The notes beneath the pieces are model-generated. The model did not search any database, was not told where the DNA came from, and worked only from the letters and a program-made list of their open reading frames with translations. A stretch of DNA of 64,000 nt. Origin: Carnegiea gigantea (taxonomy: Eukaryota; Streptophyta; Magnoliopsida; Caryophyllales; Cactaceae). Of the stretch, positions 46,537-58,370 are shown piece by piece (position 1 is the stretch's first letter; every line of letters starts with the position of its first letter). The translations under genes and the position numbers were made by a program. The DNA lies in the NCBI GenBank assembly GCA_029747015.1, contig JAKOGI010000445.1, positions 403,501 through 467,500 on the forward strand, given 5' to 3'.

Positions 46537-48396
46537 TCATCTAGTGACGAGCGTCCATCCTTCATTGTCTTCATCAGGAATGTCTGGCACACACTCAGCC
46601 TCCACAAGTGAGGCAGGAACCATTAATGAAAGCATTACTGGCTCAAAACTTCCAAATTGTATGGTAACCAACTCTTCTTTCAACGAAGGAGCCAAGTCCC
46701 AATGCTCACACCAAATTATCGTGTGATTGGTTTCAATCACCTCATCCAAGTCTAGGATGATTATTCCATCTTGAGCCAACTGCGTAATACGCTTCTTGAG
46801 CGTAATACACTTTTGAAGAGGGTGACTAATGACCCTATGATACCGACAATGCTTCAGGTCATTAATCTTTCCTGCTTCTTCGGGGTGTTTTGACGATAGT
46901 AACTCAATGATACCCTTTTCCAACAAATCATCTAACATGCCTGACAAATCTGAGTCAGGGAATGGGTACTTGTTTTCTTGAAGCTCTTTTAACGTAGGGC
47001 ACTTCTTCCCAGCATCTTTCGTTGATGGGCGCTGCTTTTCCTCTATTCTTGATTTTCCTAAAATCAAGATCGGTTAGCTCGTAGTGATCAACATAGATTC
47101 TTTGGTCGAGTTCTTGGAAGACTTAGAATTTTTCTTAAAGTCACTCTTATCCTTCCTCGCTTCAAAAGTAGGGGAAGCTTTTCTACGGCGATTAGTTATC
47201 ATCATCTTTATATCATGCGCCTTAGTAGCTAACTCTTTGAATGTCCTCGACTTGCTCATTTGTAGGACATGAAGTAAGTCCCACTCCATGCCTTGAGCAT
47301 AAATCCCTACCGCAGAAGTCTCATATAACTGATCCTTACACTCGAGACTGAGTGAGTGCCAGCGATTAATGTAGTCAAGAACAGGTTCATCTTTCCACTG
47401 TTTAGTGTTTGGTAACTCAGTCATACTAACAGTGCACTGGGTACCATAGAACCTGTTGAAAAACTCTTGCTCCCTCTGCTCCTAACTATCAATGGACTCG
47501 GGTAGCAGATCGGCATACCAGTCGAACGCGATGCCCTTTAAAGTCTGGACGAACTGTTTCACCACTAAGTTGCTGCTAGTGTTAGTGTTGTTGCATGTCT
47601 CAATGAAGTGTGCAACATATTATTTTGGATTACCTTTCCCATCAAATTGGTTGAATTTGGGAGGTTGGTAACCATATGGCATACGAAGAGCATCGATCCT
47701 CTTCATGTAGAGTTTGATGTAGGGATGACTCTTCTGCTAGCCGACTCCTAGGTAAGTTTTAACAGCATTGGCAATCAACTTCTGAATTTGTTCAGTAGTT
47801 ATTGTGCTTAGAGATAAGTCATTTTACGGCTTGTTGCCCTTCTTTGACCTGCCATCATCCTCAGAAGCCTCGCTTCGATTGGACCCTTTTTTGTCATCGT
47901 CACTTCTTGCGCCTTTGTTGGACGATGCACGTGGCTCTTTGTCAAGTTTCTTCTATAACTTAGCAATATGTTCCTCTTGGCGCTTGATGCGTCCATCTTT
48001 CTCTGCACTTTCCTTAGAGAGCCTTTCCAACGTGGCCTTCATGCTAGCGAACTTTCCTTCAAAATTGTCAGCTCCTATCATCATAGCATGCATGATGACT
48101 GTAGGGGATGATTCAGCTTTAGATTGTGGAATAGCTGCTTTCCTTGGAGATGATGCAGAAGAATCGCTACTGTAATAATCTTCTACTTCAAAAAAATGAA
48201 AAATTAATGCTTCGTCTTCAATTCTTGAATAGATTTCCCCTTGAGAGGGTCAACAGACGGAATTTTACCGACTCCGCCATGCCATGTTTCTTATCATCAC
48301 TCCAGCGCTTTGCTTACTGGAGGTAGTGTCAGAGTTGGAGAATCTTTGTTGGAAATATACAGATTTCTTCTTCAAAGGTAGAGAGGCGACACTTCT
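46537..48396 (-). pseudogene. gag, copy 2 (arm B and beyond)
   Basis: Reverse counterpart of 23,096-24,473, but it continues further. After the gag domain (TELPNTKQWKDEPVLDYINR, ECKDQLYETSAVGIYAQGME) it reads KSRIEEKQRPSTKD, LKELQENKYPFPDSDLSGML and a CRYHRVISHPLQKC knuckle-like box, to SLMVPASLVEAE (46,537-47,067). It retains Trp codons where arm A has stops (NTKQW), so it is the better copy. Stops elsewhere still break the frame. It is preceded directly by the truncated LTR2'. Confidence 0.82.
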
Positions 48397-48935
48397 TGTA
48401 TTTATAATCAAAATGGGTACAATATCTGAATATTTTGTTACAAATGAACAAATTAAAGTCCTCTAATTTGATCTCTTGTTTGTGACTTGATTGAGGGCTA
48501 AAATAACTTGAGTCTCGATCAAGTGTGTGTGCTTTGATCTCTACAGTAAATGACACATTTTGATGTGCTTGTTGTCTCTTTCTAGTCTTCCATGAGAGAA
48601 ATTTTCTATCCCCGAATGAGGGGATGGAGCTATATTTATAGGAAGGAGTCTCCCATCTCTTCTAGGATTTGTGGATTAATAGCCTTTCTGAGTCGATAAA
48701 TAGGACTTGAACTTAGGCCGATGACTTGAGAGTCTATTTATATTGATAACTTGGTAGTCAACTGGCTATTGACTTGATAATCTTGTAGGTCCATTGACTT
48801 CATAGTTTATTGGACCGTTGACTTGATAGTCATTTGAGCCTAAATAATTAAATCAATTAATTCGGACTAACTTAAATTAATTAATTTAAATTATTTTTTG
48901 ATGTACTACATATTTATATTTTTTTAGTGTCTACA
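48397..48935 (-). repeat. LTR2', 3'-truncated (arm B)
   Basis: On the minus strand it begins TGTAGACACTAAAAAAAT at 48,935 and ends ..ATTATAAATACAAG at about 48,397, the same truncated form as LTR2 of arm A. A polypurine tract (AAGGGGGCAATT) lies directly outside at 48,936-48,949. It acts as the 5' LTR of the long Tat element and the 3' LTR of the deleted copy on its right. Confidence 0.75.
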
Positions 48936-50009
48936 AATTGCCCCCTTGAGACTAGGTTACGCAAATGACTTGGGAGTGTTCAAGCGTGACTGATGTTTCG
49001 ACAAATATTTTTGACTTATTATTCAAGAAGGTCCAGTCGCCATGAATTTTTTTTATTAATTCATTTTAGGGAAGGGAACTCAGCCATAATCATGACTTGC
49101 CAAAATCTGGACCTGGTTTATCAATTAGATGATCCTGGTTTCCTTTTGCCGCATCCAAGCAAAAAAGCCTAGCGTGCCTCCTACCTCTTTTTTTTAAAAA
49201 AAATTTCAAGAGGTTTCCTCTCCTTTTTAATACCCTCAATGTGCCTTCTTTAATGCATTGGCATCAGCAAATTTGATTAAAAAGTAGCTCATAGGTGCTT
49301 TTTTTCTATTCTCAATGAATTAGTAATGTGTGAAAGCATAATTTAAGGATTTTTTTAATCTGCTTGTTTAGTGGGTTGCATCCAACTTTCCTTGTCTCTC
49401 TTTTCTTTCTTTTTTTGGAGTGTGTGTCAGAAAACACCCTCACAATGGTTCATTAATGAATGCAGATTATGCTTCCCCATTCACGATTCGCATAGCATTT
49501 TAGGGTAGTATCCATCTGTTTTTTGGATTGATTTTTTTTTTAAATGGTTGTTGCGTTCGTTTATTTTTTTGATTGATTTTTGTTTTCATGGCTTCTTGGG
49601 CACTTGATTTGACAATTTGTTATTTCTTTCTTAGTGAATCTCTACGCGACACATCTTATAATTTTATTGTTCTTGCCCTTTTTTTTTTTCAACAACACTT
49701 GAGAATAGCCACAAAAATAATTGATTTTTTCGGTAGAAATCTTATGCTTCTTGGAGCCAACTGATCATAAATACTCAAGCAAGAAGTTCCCAAAGGTACT
49801 TCTTTCGACTTTTATGTATTTATATATTGCTATTTTTTTCTTGTATGTCATGGTTTCCTTTGCCCTTAAAAACAAATTTACATATATTTCTTTTGAATTG
49901 CATGAGCTTTCAAAGCATCGAACCTGTCCTTTTTTTTTTTTAGTATTGTGGTCATTTATCTGCAGGTCAATCCTTTTCAAGACTTATTGTGTGCAAGGGT
50001 TATCGAACT
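48936..50009. other. Retroelement 3' UTR (arm B)
   Basis: Reverse match to 21,501-22,555. T-rich with no genuine coding frame; the short frames at 49,573-50,020 are compositional. It adjoins the polypurine tract of LTR2'. Confidence 0.6.
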
Positions 50010-50310
50010 CGATTTGTTAAACCTTGAGGAGAGAACCCTTGCATACGCCAGCAGGATCCAGTACTTGAAGACTTGTTATGCGTGAGGGTAATTGGACTTG
50101 ATCTTTAGACTTTGAGGAGAGAGCCCTTGCACAAGCCAACAGGTGTAGCACTTGAAGACTCGCTGTACACTGGGATAATCGAACTCGGTCTTTAGACCTT
50201 AAGGAAGAGCCTTCGCATATGCCAACGAGACATAGCATTTGAAGACTCGTGCATGAGGGCGATCGTACTCGGTCTTTAGACTTCAAGGAGAAAGCCCTCG
50301 CACATGCCAA
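50010..50310. repeat. ~85-bp tandem repeat in retroelement 3' UTR (arm B)
   Basis: Units with the core TCTTTAGACTTTGAGGAGA at about 50,102, 50,189 and 50,273, plus a partial unit at 50,010. Spacing is 85-87 bp. A minus-strand frame through it gives a peptide repeating SLKSKDRVRSPS every ~29 residues. This is a by-product of a unit length close to a multiple of three, and not evidence for a protein. Confidence 0.8.
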
Positions 50311-50469
50311 TAGGAAGGGCCGCCTCAGGATTGAGCCATGCTAATGAGCCTGCAGAGGATTTCATATCCTTGAAAACTAACCTGTGAGAATTTTTTTTTC
50401 CCGCTTCCTTTCCCCTTTTTTACGAAACTAAGCACTTGTTTTTTTTATAATAGGTGCTCAATAATGATA

Positions 50470-51455
50470 CGATATAAGGAATACAAGTGATGGAATAAAA
50501 TTGATCTTTCTATCGTAGAGCATGAAGTGACGAAAGCAGAGCTCATCAACACATTTATTGTTTACTCATCCTTACTTCGTCCAGAGTTTGAGCAAATACC
50601 CACCATCCCTCGTTCTGACTTCGCATCACTGTTGCTTACCGGGGCTGTGGATAGAACGCATGATGATATCTACCTTCTTCATAGTGCCGGCCACGACAAT
50701 AGCTGCACTATCACCACTTTCCCGCTACTTGGGCGAAAAATCATTTCCGGTGAAGTTCGTTAGCAACCAGCATTGAAGATATTTAAAGAATTCTCTTTCA
50801 TTCTAAAATGTTGGGCGTAGGTAGAATACATTCTCTCATGCTTCAAATCCCAATTAAGGAGTTGCCGCCTCTTTGATGCAGTGTATACTTCGTTATACAT
50901 TTATGATCGTGATCCCCATGTTATCACGCCTTTTGTGAGGCTTGGTGCCCTAAGACCAACACTTTTCATACTATATCCGGAGAAATGTTGATATCTCTAT
51001 GGGACTTGTATAAACTTGGTGAAAATTTATGATGAGGTAGTACCTAGCCGAGATGCATCATATCAACGTCGTCAGAATAGTCAAAGATTAATCCAGCCCA
51101 CATGCAGATACTTGTTAGTTGCTTACGTCTGTCTTGAAAATGCCCATAGCCAAGGGGTTCGCGCTGAATGTTGGATAAATTTTTTGTGCAAGCGACAAGT
51201 TAAGCAAGAATCCTTCCCGAGGCGGTGAAGCTCTTTCAAGTCGCGTCTTGTCAAATCACGACCTAAGTCAACTCATAATCCTTGCAGTGACATTCAGCCT
51301 ACAACCCTACAGTTGACTCGAGAAGAATCCACTGCCTTTGATGCACTTAAAACTCCTATTGATAGAAGAGATAGTACCTATCTAGATGCTTTTCTTTCAT
51401 GTTGCTTATGCATTTTTGATCTTACTGGAGATGAAAAAGGACTCATTGCGCCTAG
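50470..51455 (+). pseudogene. Antisense plant-mobile-domain ORF, 5' half only (arm B)
   Basis: Best readable copy of the N-terminal part: KAELINTFIVYSSLLRPEFE, then DFASLLLTGAVDRTHDDIYL and TFPLLGRKI (50,527-50,763). After stops it continues with VKIYDEVVPSRDA, RLIQPTCRYLLVAYVCLENA (about 51,016-51,228) and ESTAFDALKTPIDRRDSTYL (51,320-51,380). It breaks off at about 51,450 where gag (opposite strand) begins. It lacks the second half of the mobile domain and the coiled-coil end present at 30,300-32,412. Confidence 0.7.
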
Positions 51456-52131
51456 AGATGAGTCATTTTGTGGCTTGCTGCCCTTCTTTGACCCACCATC
51501 ATCCTCATAAGCCTCGTTTCGATTGAACCCTTTTCATCCTCATCGCTACTTGCGCCTTTGTTGGACGATGCACGTGGCCCTTTGTCCAGTGTCTTTAGTA
51601 ACTTAGCAATATGTTCCTCTTGGCGTTTGATGTGTGCATCTTTCTCTTCACTCTCCTTAGAGAGCATTTCCAACGTGGCCTTCATGCTAGCGCACTCTTC
51701 TTTAAAATTAACAGCTCCTATCATCATAGCATGCATGATGACTGTAGGGGATGGTTTAGAGTTGGATTGTGGAAGGGATGCTTTCCTTGGTGATGACATA
51801 GAAGAATCGCTACTGTAATAATCTTCCATTTCAAAAAAAATAGAGATTGATGCTTCGTCTTCAATTCTTGAATGGATTTCCCCTTGAGGGTGTCAACATA
51901 TGGAATTTTACCAACTCCGTCATCCATGTTGGGGTCAACATTGTCAGTCAAATGCAAGGATGCAATTGCAACTGCGCTTTTTGTGACAGTGGTTGCTGCA
52001 ACCCTCACCATGTTTCTTGTCACCACTCCAATGCTTTGCTTAGTGGAGGTGGTGTTAGAGTTGGAGGATCTTTGTTGGAAAGATTCGAATTTCTTCTTTG
52101 AAGGTAGAGAAGTGGCACTTCTTATGGCCAT
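51456..52131 (-). pseudogene. Truncated gag N-terminus (arm B, copy 1)
   Basis: The minus-strand ATG at 52,129-52,131 opens MAIRSATSLPSKKKFESFQQ, followed by TKQSIGVVTRNMVRVAATTV and LTDNVDPNMDDGVGKIPYVD. A frameshift near 51,800 is followed by SSPRKASLPQSNSKPSPTVI and a charged helix. It ends at the same deletion junction as in arm A. Same reading of origin: the gag N-terminus of an internally deleted Tat element. Confidence 0.75.
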
Positions 52132-52221
52132 ATCTTTCTTGCAAAGAGCTGGTTGAAAATTTTAGATGTCCAAGAGAAGGAGATGAGAGACAAAGGGTTC
52201 ACACTGGACGTGCTAGAAATT

Positions 52222-52826
52222 TGTAACCACAAATTTCAAGTCTAAATCGAATTAAGACAAGAAATATAAAACATATTTAATTTTTGTATTTGCAATAAAA
52301 ATGGGTGCAATCTCTGAATGTTTTGTTACAAATGAACAAATTAAACTCCTCTTGTTCGATCTCTTGGTGGTGACTTGATAGAGGGTCGAAATAGCTTGAA
52401 TCTTGAAGTGTGTGTACTTCAATCTCTAGAGTAAATGGCATGTTTTGATGTACTTGTTGTCTCTTTCTAGATGGTCTTCTATGAGAGAAATTTTCTATTC
52501 TGAAATTAGGGGATGGGGCTATATTTATACGGAGGAGTCTCCCCTCGCTTCTAAGGTTTGAGGATTAATAGCCTTCCTGGGTTGATAGATGGACCTTGAA
52601 CTTGGGCCGATGACTTGGGGGTCTATTTGAATTAATAATTTGGTAGTCAACTGGGCTGGTGGCTTGATGATCTTGTAGGTCCGTTGACTTGAGACTTTAT
52701 TGGATTGTTGACTTGATAGTCGTTTGAGCCTAAATAATTAAATCAATTAATTCAGACTAAGTTAAATTAATTAATTTAAATTATTTTGTGACTTAGCACA
52801 TATTAATATGTTTTTTAGTGTTTACA
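52222..52826 (-). repeat. LTR1' (arm B)
   Basis: 605 bp. Starts TGTAAACACTAAAAAAC on the minus strand at 52,826 and ends GGTTACA at 52,222, followed by AATTTCTAGCACGTCCAGTG. Equal in length to LTR1; the differences are mainly substitutions. Confidence 0.8.
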
Positions 52827-55800
52827 ATAACATACATCTTATGTAAGTATTGAACATGGGTAAAATTAAAAGATTCTCAATTGACAGTTCTGAAATATCT
52901 TTTATTCGGTTTTGTAATCATAAAATCTTAATACATGAAATAAGATGTCTCATTTGAATAAAGTGTTTCGCAAATATTGTGTTAGTGTAACTATTGTGTG
53001 CAGTTAATATGAATCGTTGTAAGTATTACTGAAATTACTTTTAATGCATGTAATTTATCATAACTATTGACACATCTGGTGCATTTTTTTTAAATGAAGA
53101 AAAACGGTAAAATGAAGATATCAGAACTTTAATTATTCTTGAAATTAATTATAATTCTTCAAAGTATATGTATTCTCATTTCCAATTCTAATGTGAGTTA
53201 AGTAAACTCACCAATTAATAACATTCTGTCTTAACGTCACATAATATTATAGTTAATGATATTTTAATAATGTATTGCACTAGTTCAATGGACACAAATT
53301 CAAAATTTACATACGTGAGGTACCACTATTTTTTGTATCCATTTGTAGAATAGTTTTATGCGTTCATTTTTTATTAGATTGTGTCTGCTATTACAGTGTT
53401 TATATGTTGTCATTTTGAGTACAAACATGTTTGTAGTTGATGGTTTTAGTTGTAGTAATTTCAAGAATACCAAACTATTGCTACCCTCCCCAAACATACA
53501 GTAATAATAAATCATGTAGACGGTAAAAGATATAGTATTTGTTGTGCATGATCACAAGGAACTAAGTAAGTTTTCCCCTTACATTAAGTAATACACGTTA
53601 TCCTTTAAAATAATTTAAATTTAGGAATCAACAAAAGCAATGACTTCTATGGTTGTCTTAATCAATAAACCAAAGCGATTGGGGAACATGAAAATAAAAT
53701 TAAATGGAAAAATCGTAGCTAACAACACAGTCATATTTTCTAAAATAAATACTTGAAACAAACGTAATTTTATTCCCTTTTAGGTGTCAAATAATTTGTT
53801 TATGAAATTAGCATGTACATTATTGTAATAACTAAAATACAATGTCGTATATTCTCATCTCCAAATTAATATGGTTTAATTAAACCTATTAATTATTAAC
53901 TTTTTGTCTTAGTGCCACATATTATTATAGTTAGTGATATTTTGATAAGATAATGCACTAATTCAATCGACTCAAATTCTAGGTTCCATCTGAATAATTG
54001 ACATCCTCATGTCTATAATATAGTGTAGGAAAAATTAAACAATGATAGCAATTTAAAAAAAAAGAAATCACAAATTAAGATTAAAACTATTTGCATTGGA
54101 ATCATTAATAATGCAATGACATACAGGGAAGGAGCATATTAGAAAATATATTATTCCCTAAACACCCACCAATACTAGAAATTTGTGCACCCAGGGACAA
54201 ATTTGTCACCTATTTTGTCCAAGTGTTTAACTATCATGAATAATGTATATGTTCCTTGATTTTTGTTAATAATTGGGCATACCACGCTCTTTCATGAGCT
54301 ATTTTATTTATTTTAAAATACTTCCATTTATTAGGCTTTACACATTTTATTTGTATTTATAATTTTTTTTTACTTTAATCTCCAATCTAATCGGAGTTAG
54401 AATATATTTTTTCATCCATAGTTTATTAACTGAATAAATATTTGGTGATAATTTCAAAATATTATATAATAATTAAAAAGTTAATTGTGGGGTAAGCACG
54501 AGTCTGAGCTAGTGTTGAGTATAATTTATTTTAATTTTCATCTTAACCCCTCATTTTTAATTTGAGGCTTTATTTTTTAATTTTCACTATGTGGATTATA
54601 ATTTATTTTGGTTTTCGTTGTAATCCCTCATTTTTAATTTGAGAATTTATTTTTTAACTTTCACATTGTGTTCATACTGTATCTATGTAACCTTTTCCTT
54701 CAATCAAATTTAGCATAACTGCGCTTACTACTTTCACATATGGCATATTCCATCGCTACTTTGGAATTTTATAATGGAGAGAAAGAAACAGTATATTGCT
54801 TTTACAGCAGAAATTGATTTCAATCCATGAAACGCATAACGTATTAAAAAAACCACACGCTAATGATATAAACCTTCTAAGAATGCCATAAGAACTCATC
54901 GAAATCGATATTATTCCCTAAACACCCCAAATGCCAGAAATATGCACACCCAGGGACAAATTTGTTCTCTATCTAGTCCAAGTGTCCAACTATCACGAAT
55001 GATTATTTGATTTAATAAAACGAAATGCAAAAATCGTAAATGACAACACAGTCATATTTTCTAAAATAAGTACTTGAAACAAACATAATGCTATTCCCTT
55101 TTAGGTGGGGCATTGTTTGTTTATGAAATTGGCATGTACCTTATTATAATAATTAAAATACAATGTCGTATATTCTCGTCTCCAATTTTCATGTGATTTA
55201 ATTTAACTTATGAATTATTAGCTTTTTGTCTTACTGTCCCATAATATTATAGTTAGTCATATTTTAATAAGATAGTCTACTAATTCAATAGACACAAATT
55301 CAAGCCCCCATCTGCACAGTTGACATCCTCATATCCATAATGCAGAGTAGGAAAAATTATATAATGTTAGTAGTTTTAAAGAAAAAATAAATCACAAATT
55401 AAAATTAAAGCTGTTTGCATTAGGATCACTATAATGCAATGACATACAGGCAAGGAGCATATTAGAAAATATATTATTCCGTGAACACCTCGCAATGCCA
55501 GAAATATGCACACCCAATGACAAATTTGTCCCCTATCTGATCCAAGTGTCCAACTATCACGAATGATGCATATGTTCTGATTTTTGTTAATAATTGGACA
55601 TATCATGCTCTTCCATGAGCTATTTTATTTATTTTAAAATACTTTCGATTATTAGGCTTCATATGTTTCATTTATATTTATAATTTTTGTTGGCTTTAAT
55701 CGTTAATCTAATTGGAGTTCGAATATATTTTTACATCTACAGTTTATTAATTGAAGAAATATTTTGTGATAATTTTAAAGTATTATATAATGATTAAAAA

Positions 55801-55980
55801 AGTTAATTTCGGGGTAACACATGGGTCTTAGCTAGTGTTGAGTATAACTTATTTTAGTTTTCGTCTCAACCCCTTATTTTTAAGTTGAGACTTTATTTTT
55901 GAAATTTCACATTGTGAATTATAATTTATTTTAGTTTTCGTCTTAATCCCTCATTTTTAATTTGAGACTTTATTTCTTCA
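52827..55980. repeat. Unclassified AT-rich repeat units (arm B)
   Basis: Inverted partner of 15,345-18,650. The recognisable block (TATTCCCTAAACACCC, GGGACAAATTTGTC, CAATGTCGTATATTCTC) occurs at about 53,500-54,250, 54,900-55,200 and 55,440-55,560. The block ending ACCACGCTCTTTCATGAGC occurs twice (54,275 and 55,600), once more than in arm A. No coding capacity. Confidence 0.6.
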
Positions 55981-55981
55981 G

Positions 55982-56977
55982 TGTGGTATAGTGTAGCGAT
56001 TTTCACCAAATGGCAATTACCATAACTCATGCGATCTTGACCGTACATGTGGTAGTCGTTAGTCTACACCATTAGTTTTTGTTTTTTAATAAAATTTAAT
56101 ACTTTGAATTATTCAAATTTTGATAAATTACTTGAACAATAATTTTTTAAGGCCATGTTTAGCTTATCAAACTTCTTCCCTTGGAAGGTCGAGAAAAAAC
56201 TCCTGAAAAAAAGAAATCATTTAGCTCATATGTGAACCACAACTAGCGTCCATATTTTCCAACAACTAGCTCTATATTTTCCGTTGAGTTATCACCGGAC
56301 TTGATGTCGTTTAGTTGACTCGGACTACGACCCTTAGAAATCTCCCTCGCTCTCTATCTGCGTCTCCATCTCTGCGGCGGATGAGTCACTAGCACTTGGC
56401 ACCAGAAATTCAGATTTGGGATGTCGCCGGCCACCAAGGAAGAAGGTCTGAGGTATGGCCAGCAAAGATGATGCCCCTCGGGGCGGGGGAGGAGGTGTTG
56501 ATGGGTGTTGGTTCTTGCCCGAAACAAGGTCCCATTTTTTCCGGCTAGCATTAACTGGCAAAAATGGATACGCACCGCAAAGATGTCACGTCGGGGGGGT
56601 TGATGACACGTCCTTGCCAGAATAGATGCATGTCGATGCGGTGTGGCGGTCGGCGGAGGTTGAGGAGTGGCGGGCTTCCCAAAAACCAGGTGGCTACCAA
56701 GCTTCAACCAAATTTGTGGGTTGGGGGGGGGTAATTTATTTCTTTCAGACTTTTTTTTTGCTTAGTTGCAGGTAAATGATGAGACTCATGCATGAGACGG
56801 TGAACTGATTTTTTAGATATTAGTTGAAGTTTAATTTATTTTAGCAAGTGTAATTTTAACTTCAAAAAATACTTATAAAAATCAATGGATTATATTCAAT
56901 CATGTTAAATGTACGATGCACATTGTGGGACTTACGGTAATTGTCGTAATTGCCATTTGGTGGAAATTACCTTACCC
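55982..56977. mobile_element. MULE-like element (arm B copy)
   Basis: Partner of 14,271-15,326. The right end, reversed, reads GGGTAAGGTAATTTCCACC; the left end reads GGTATAGTGTAGCGATTTTC. The GC-rich insert lies at 56,290-56,730. Its longest minus-strand frame (56,354-56,707) is in a different phase from the arm A frame over the shared part, so neither looks conserved as a protein. Confidence 0.5.
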
Positions 56978-58370
56978 GTTAGTTTATTTCGTAACTTTCA
57001 CATTGTGTTCATATCATATCTGTGTAACCTTTTCTTTTAAACGATTTCAGCATAACTGTTCTTATTGCTTTCACATATGACATGCCATCGCTACTTTTGG
57101 AGGCTTATAATGGAGAGAAAGAAACACTATATTTCTTTCGTAGCAGAAATAGATTTCATTCCATAAAACACATCATGTATTAAAAAACCAACATGCTAAT
57201 GATATAAACCTTCTAAGAATGCCATAAGAACTCGTCGAAATCAAAAGCTTTAAAATGTCTAACAATTAAAGACAACTCAAGCATTAGTTGGTGTGTGTTT
57301 TTTGGAGGGGGTAGAATGGATCTACATCAAATATCACAGCATTGAACCAAGAAAGCTAACAAAGTCCAAAACAACCTTACAAATTCACATATTAGATATC
57401 ATCATATAATCCCTGAATTATCAAATCAAATTAAAATATAAAAATTCCAAAAATGGAATTCATCAAACTAAAGTACAGTAGTGAAACAACCCACTTGAGG
57501 CAACATAAGAGATTTTGAGTGCATAGAGGAGCCACTTGCAAAAAGAGCCAACTGTTGAAAAGTAACAAAATAAGCGCAGGATTTAAAACTGTATGTAAAG
57601 AAGAGAGAGTTATTTAAATCTTATAACAGAAATTACTACGAAAAAAATGAGGTTTTAGCTACCAAAGCTCAAGTTTAACTCCCCAAATTTATATGGAACT
57701 TTCGCTCCTTCTATTGAAGTAGATGCATTCAAACAAATCGAAATCGAATATCGGAATAAAATACATGGACCCAAGGGATAAACCTGCAAAAGTCAGATGT
57801 TGATCAAGGGAAGTTCTATTTTTCCATTGGCACCGTTACTCCATTATCGATCAACCTCAGAAATTATAACTGGTTAATAAAGGTTTGGATATTTGACAGT
57901 GAGGCCGAAGGCGAGAAGGTAAATGACCTCTGAAAACCCCAAACGAAAACCCCCAGACAAAATTAGATTGGAAAACTAGAATACACATATTGGGTGATGT
58001 GTGAATTGCTTACTTGGTTTTGAAAACTGACGACTTCACTGACATTAGTCATTGCCATCATAATGACTTTGAAGATAGAAAATCCATGGGAGAGGTTTTG
58101 TTTCTTTGTGAGAGGTGTGCATGTGGACTACAATGTGCAAGCATCAGTTACATAAAGTGAGAGAGAGAAAAGGAGACACATGTTAGAGAAGGGCGGGACA
58201 TGAGATGGGAATAGAAGTAAGAGGCGGAGTGGAATTTCATGGTATGAGGTGGTGGGGAATGGTGGTTACAGAATTCCTCTAAAGACAGGAAAGTTAGAGA
58301 TCATGTCGAAGTTGACTAAAGCAGCAAGCCCTTTTTTCAAAAAAATTTTAAAAGTCAATTAATGATTCAG
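56978..58370. other. Arm sequence, unclassified, no gene
   Basis: Inverted match of 12,295-12,607 plus 13,173-14,270. It carries the empty site of the hAT MITE at about 58,060. I see no recognisable coding region. Confidence 0.5.

Larger units (their letters stand above)
28938..48935 (-). mobile_element. Ty3/gypsy retrotransposon of Tat lineage, minus strand, nested and truncated
   Basis: Reading on the minus strand from 48,935: 5' LTR (LTR2'), gag, protease, linker, reverse transcriptase, RNase H, integrase, then a convergent antisense ORF and 3' UTR tandem repeats, truncated at 28,938. The order protease-RT-RNase H-integrase defines Ty3/gypsy. The gag sequence, the DGG protease active site and the extra antisense ORF with 3' UTR repeats point to Tat. 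An 8.3-kb CACTA insertion (36,787-45,089) splits the linker between protease and RT; without it the element is about 11.7 kb. All genes contain stops or shifts, so it is inactive. Confidence 0.85.

Noticed and set aside
50017..50310. Minus-strand frame with a repeating SLKSKDRVR peptide
   Set aside because: It is the translation of the 3' UTR tandem repeat of a retroelement; other copies of the repeat do not keep the frame.
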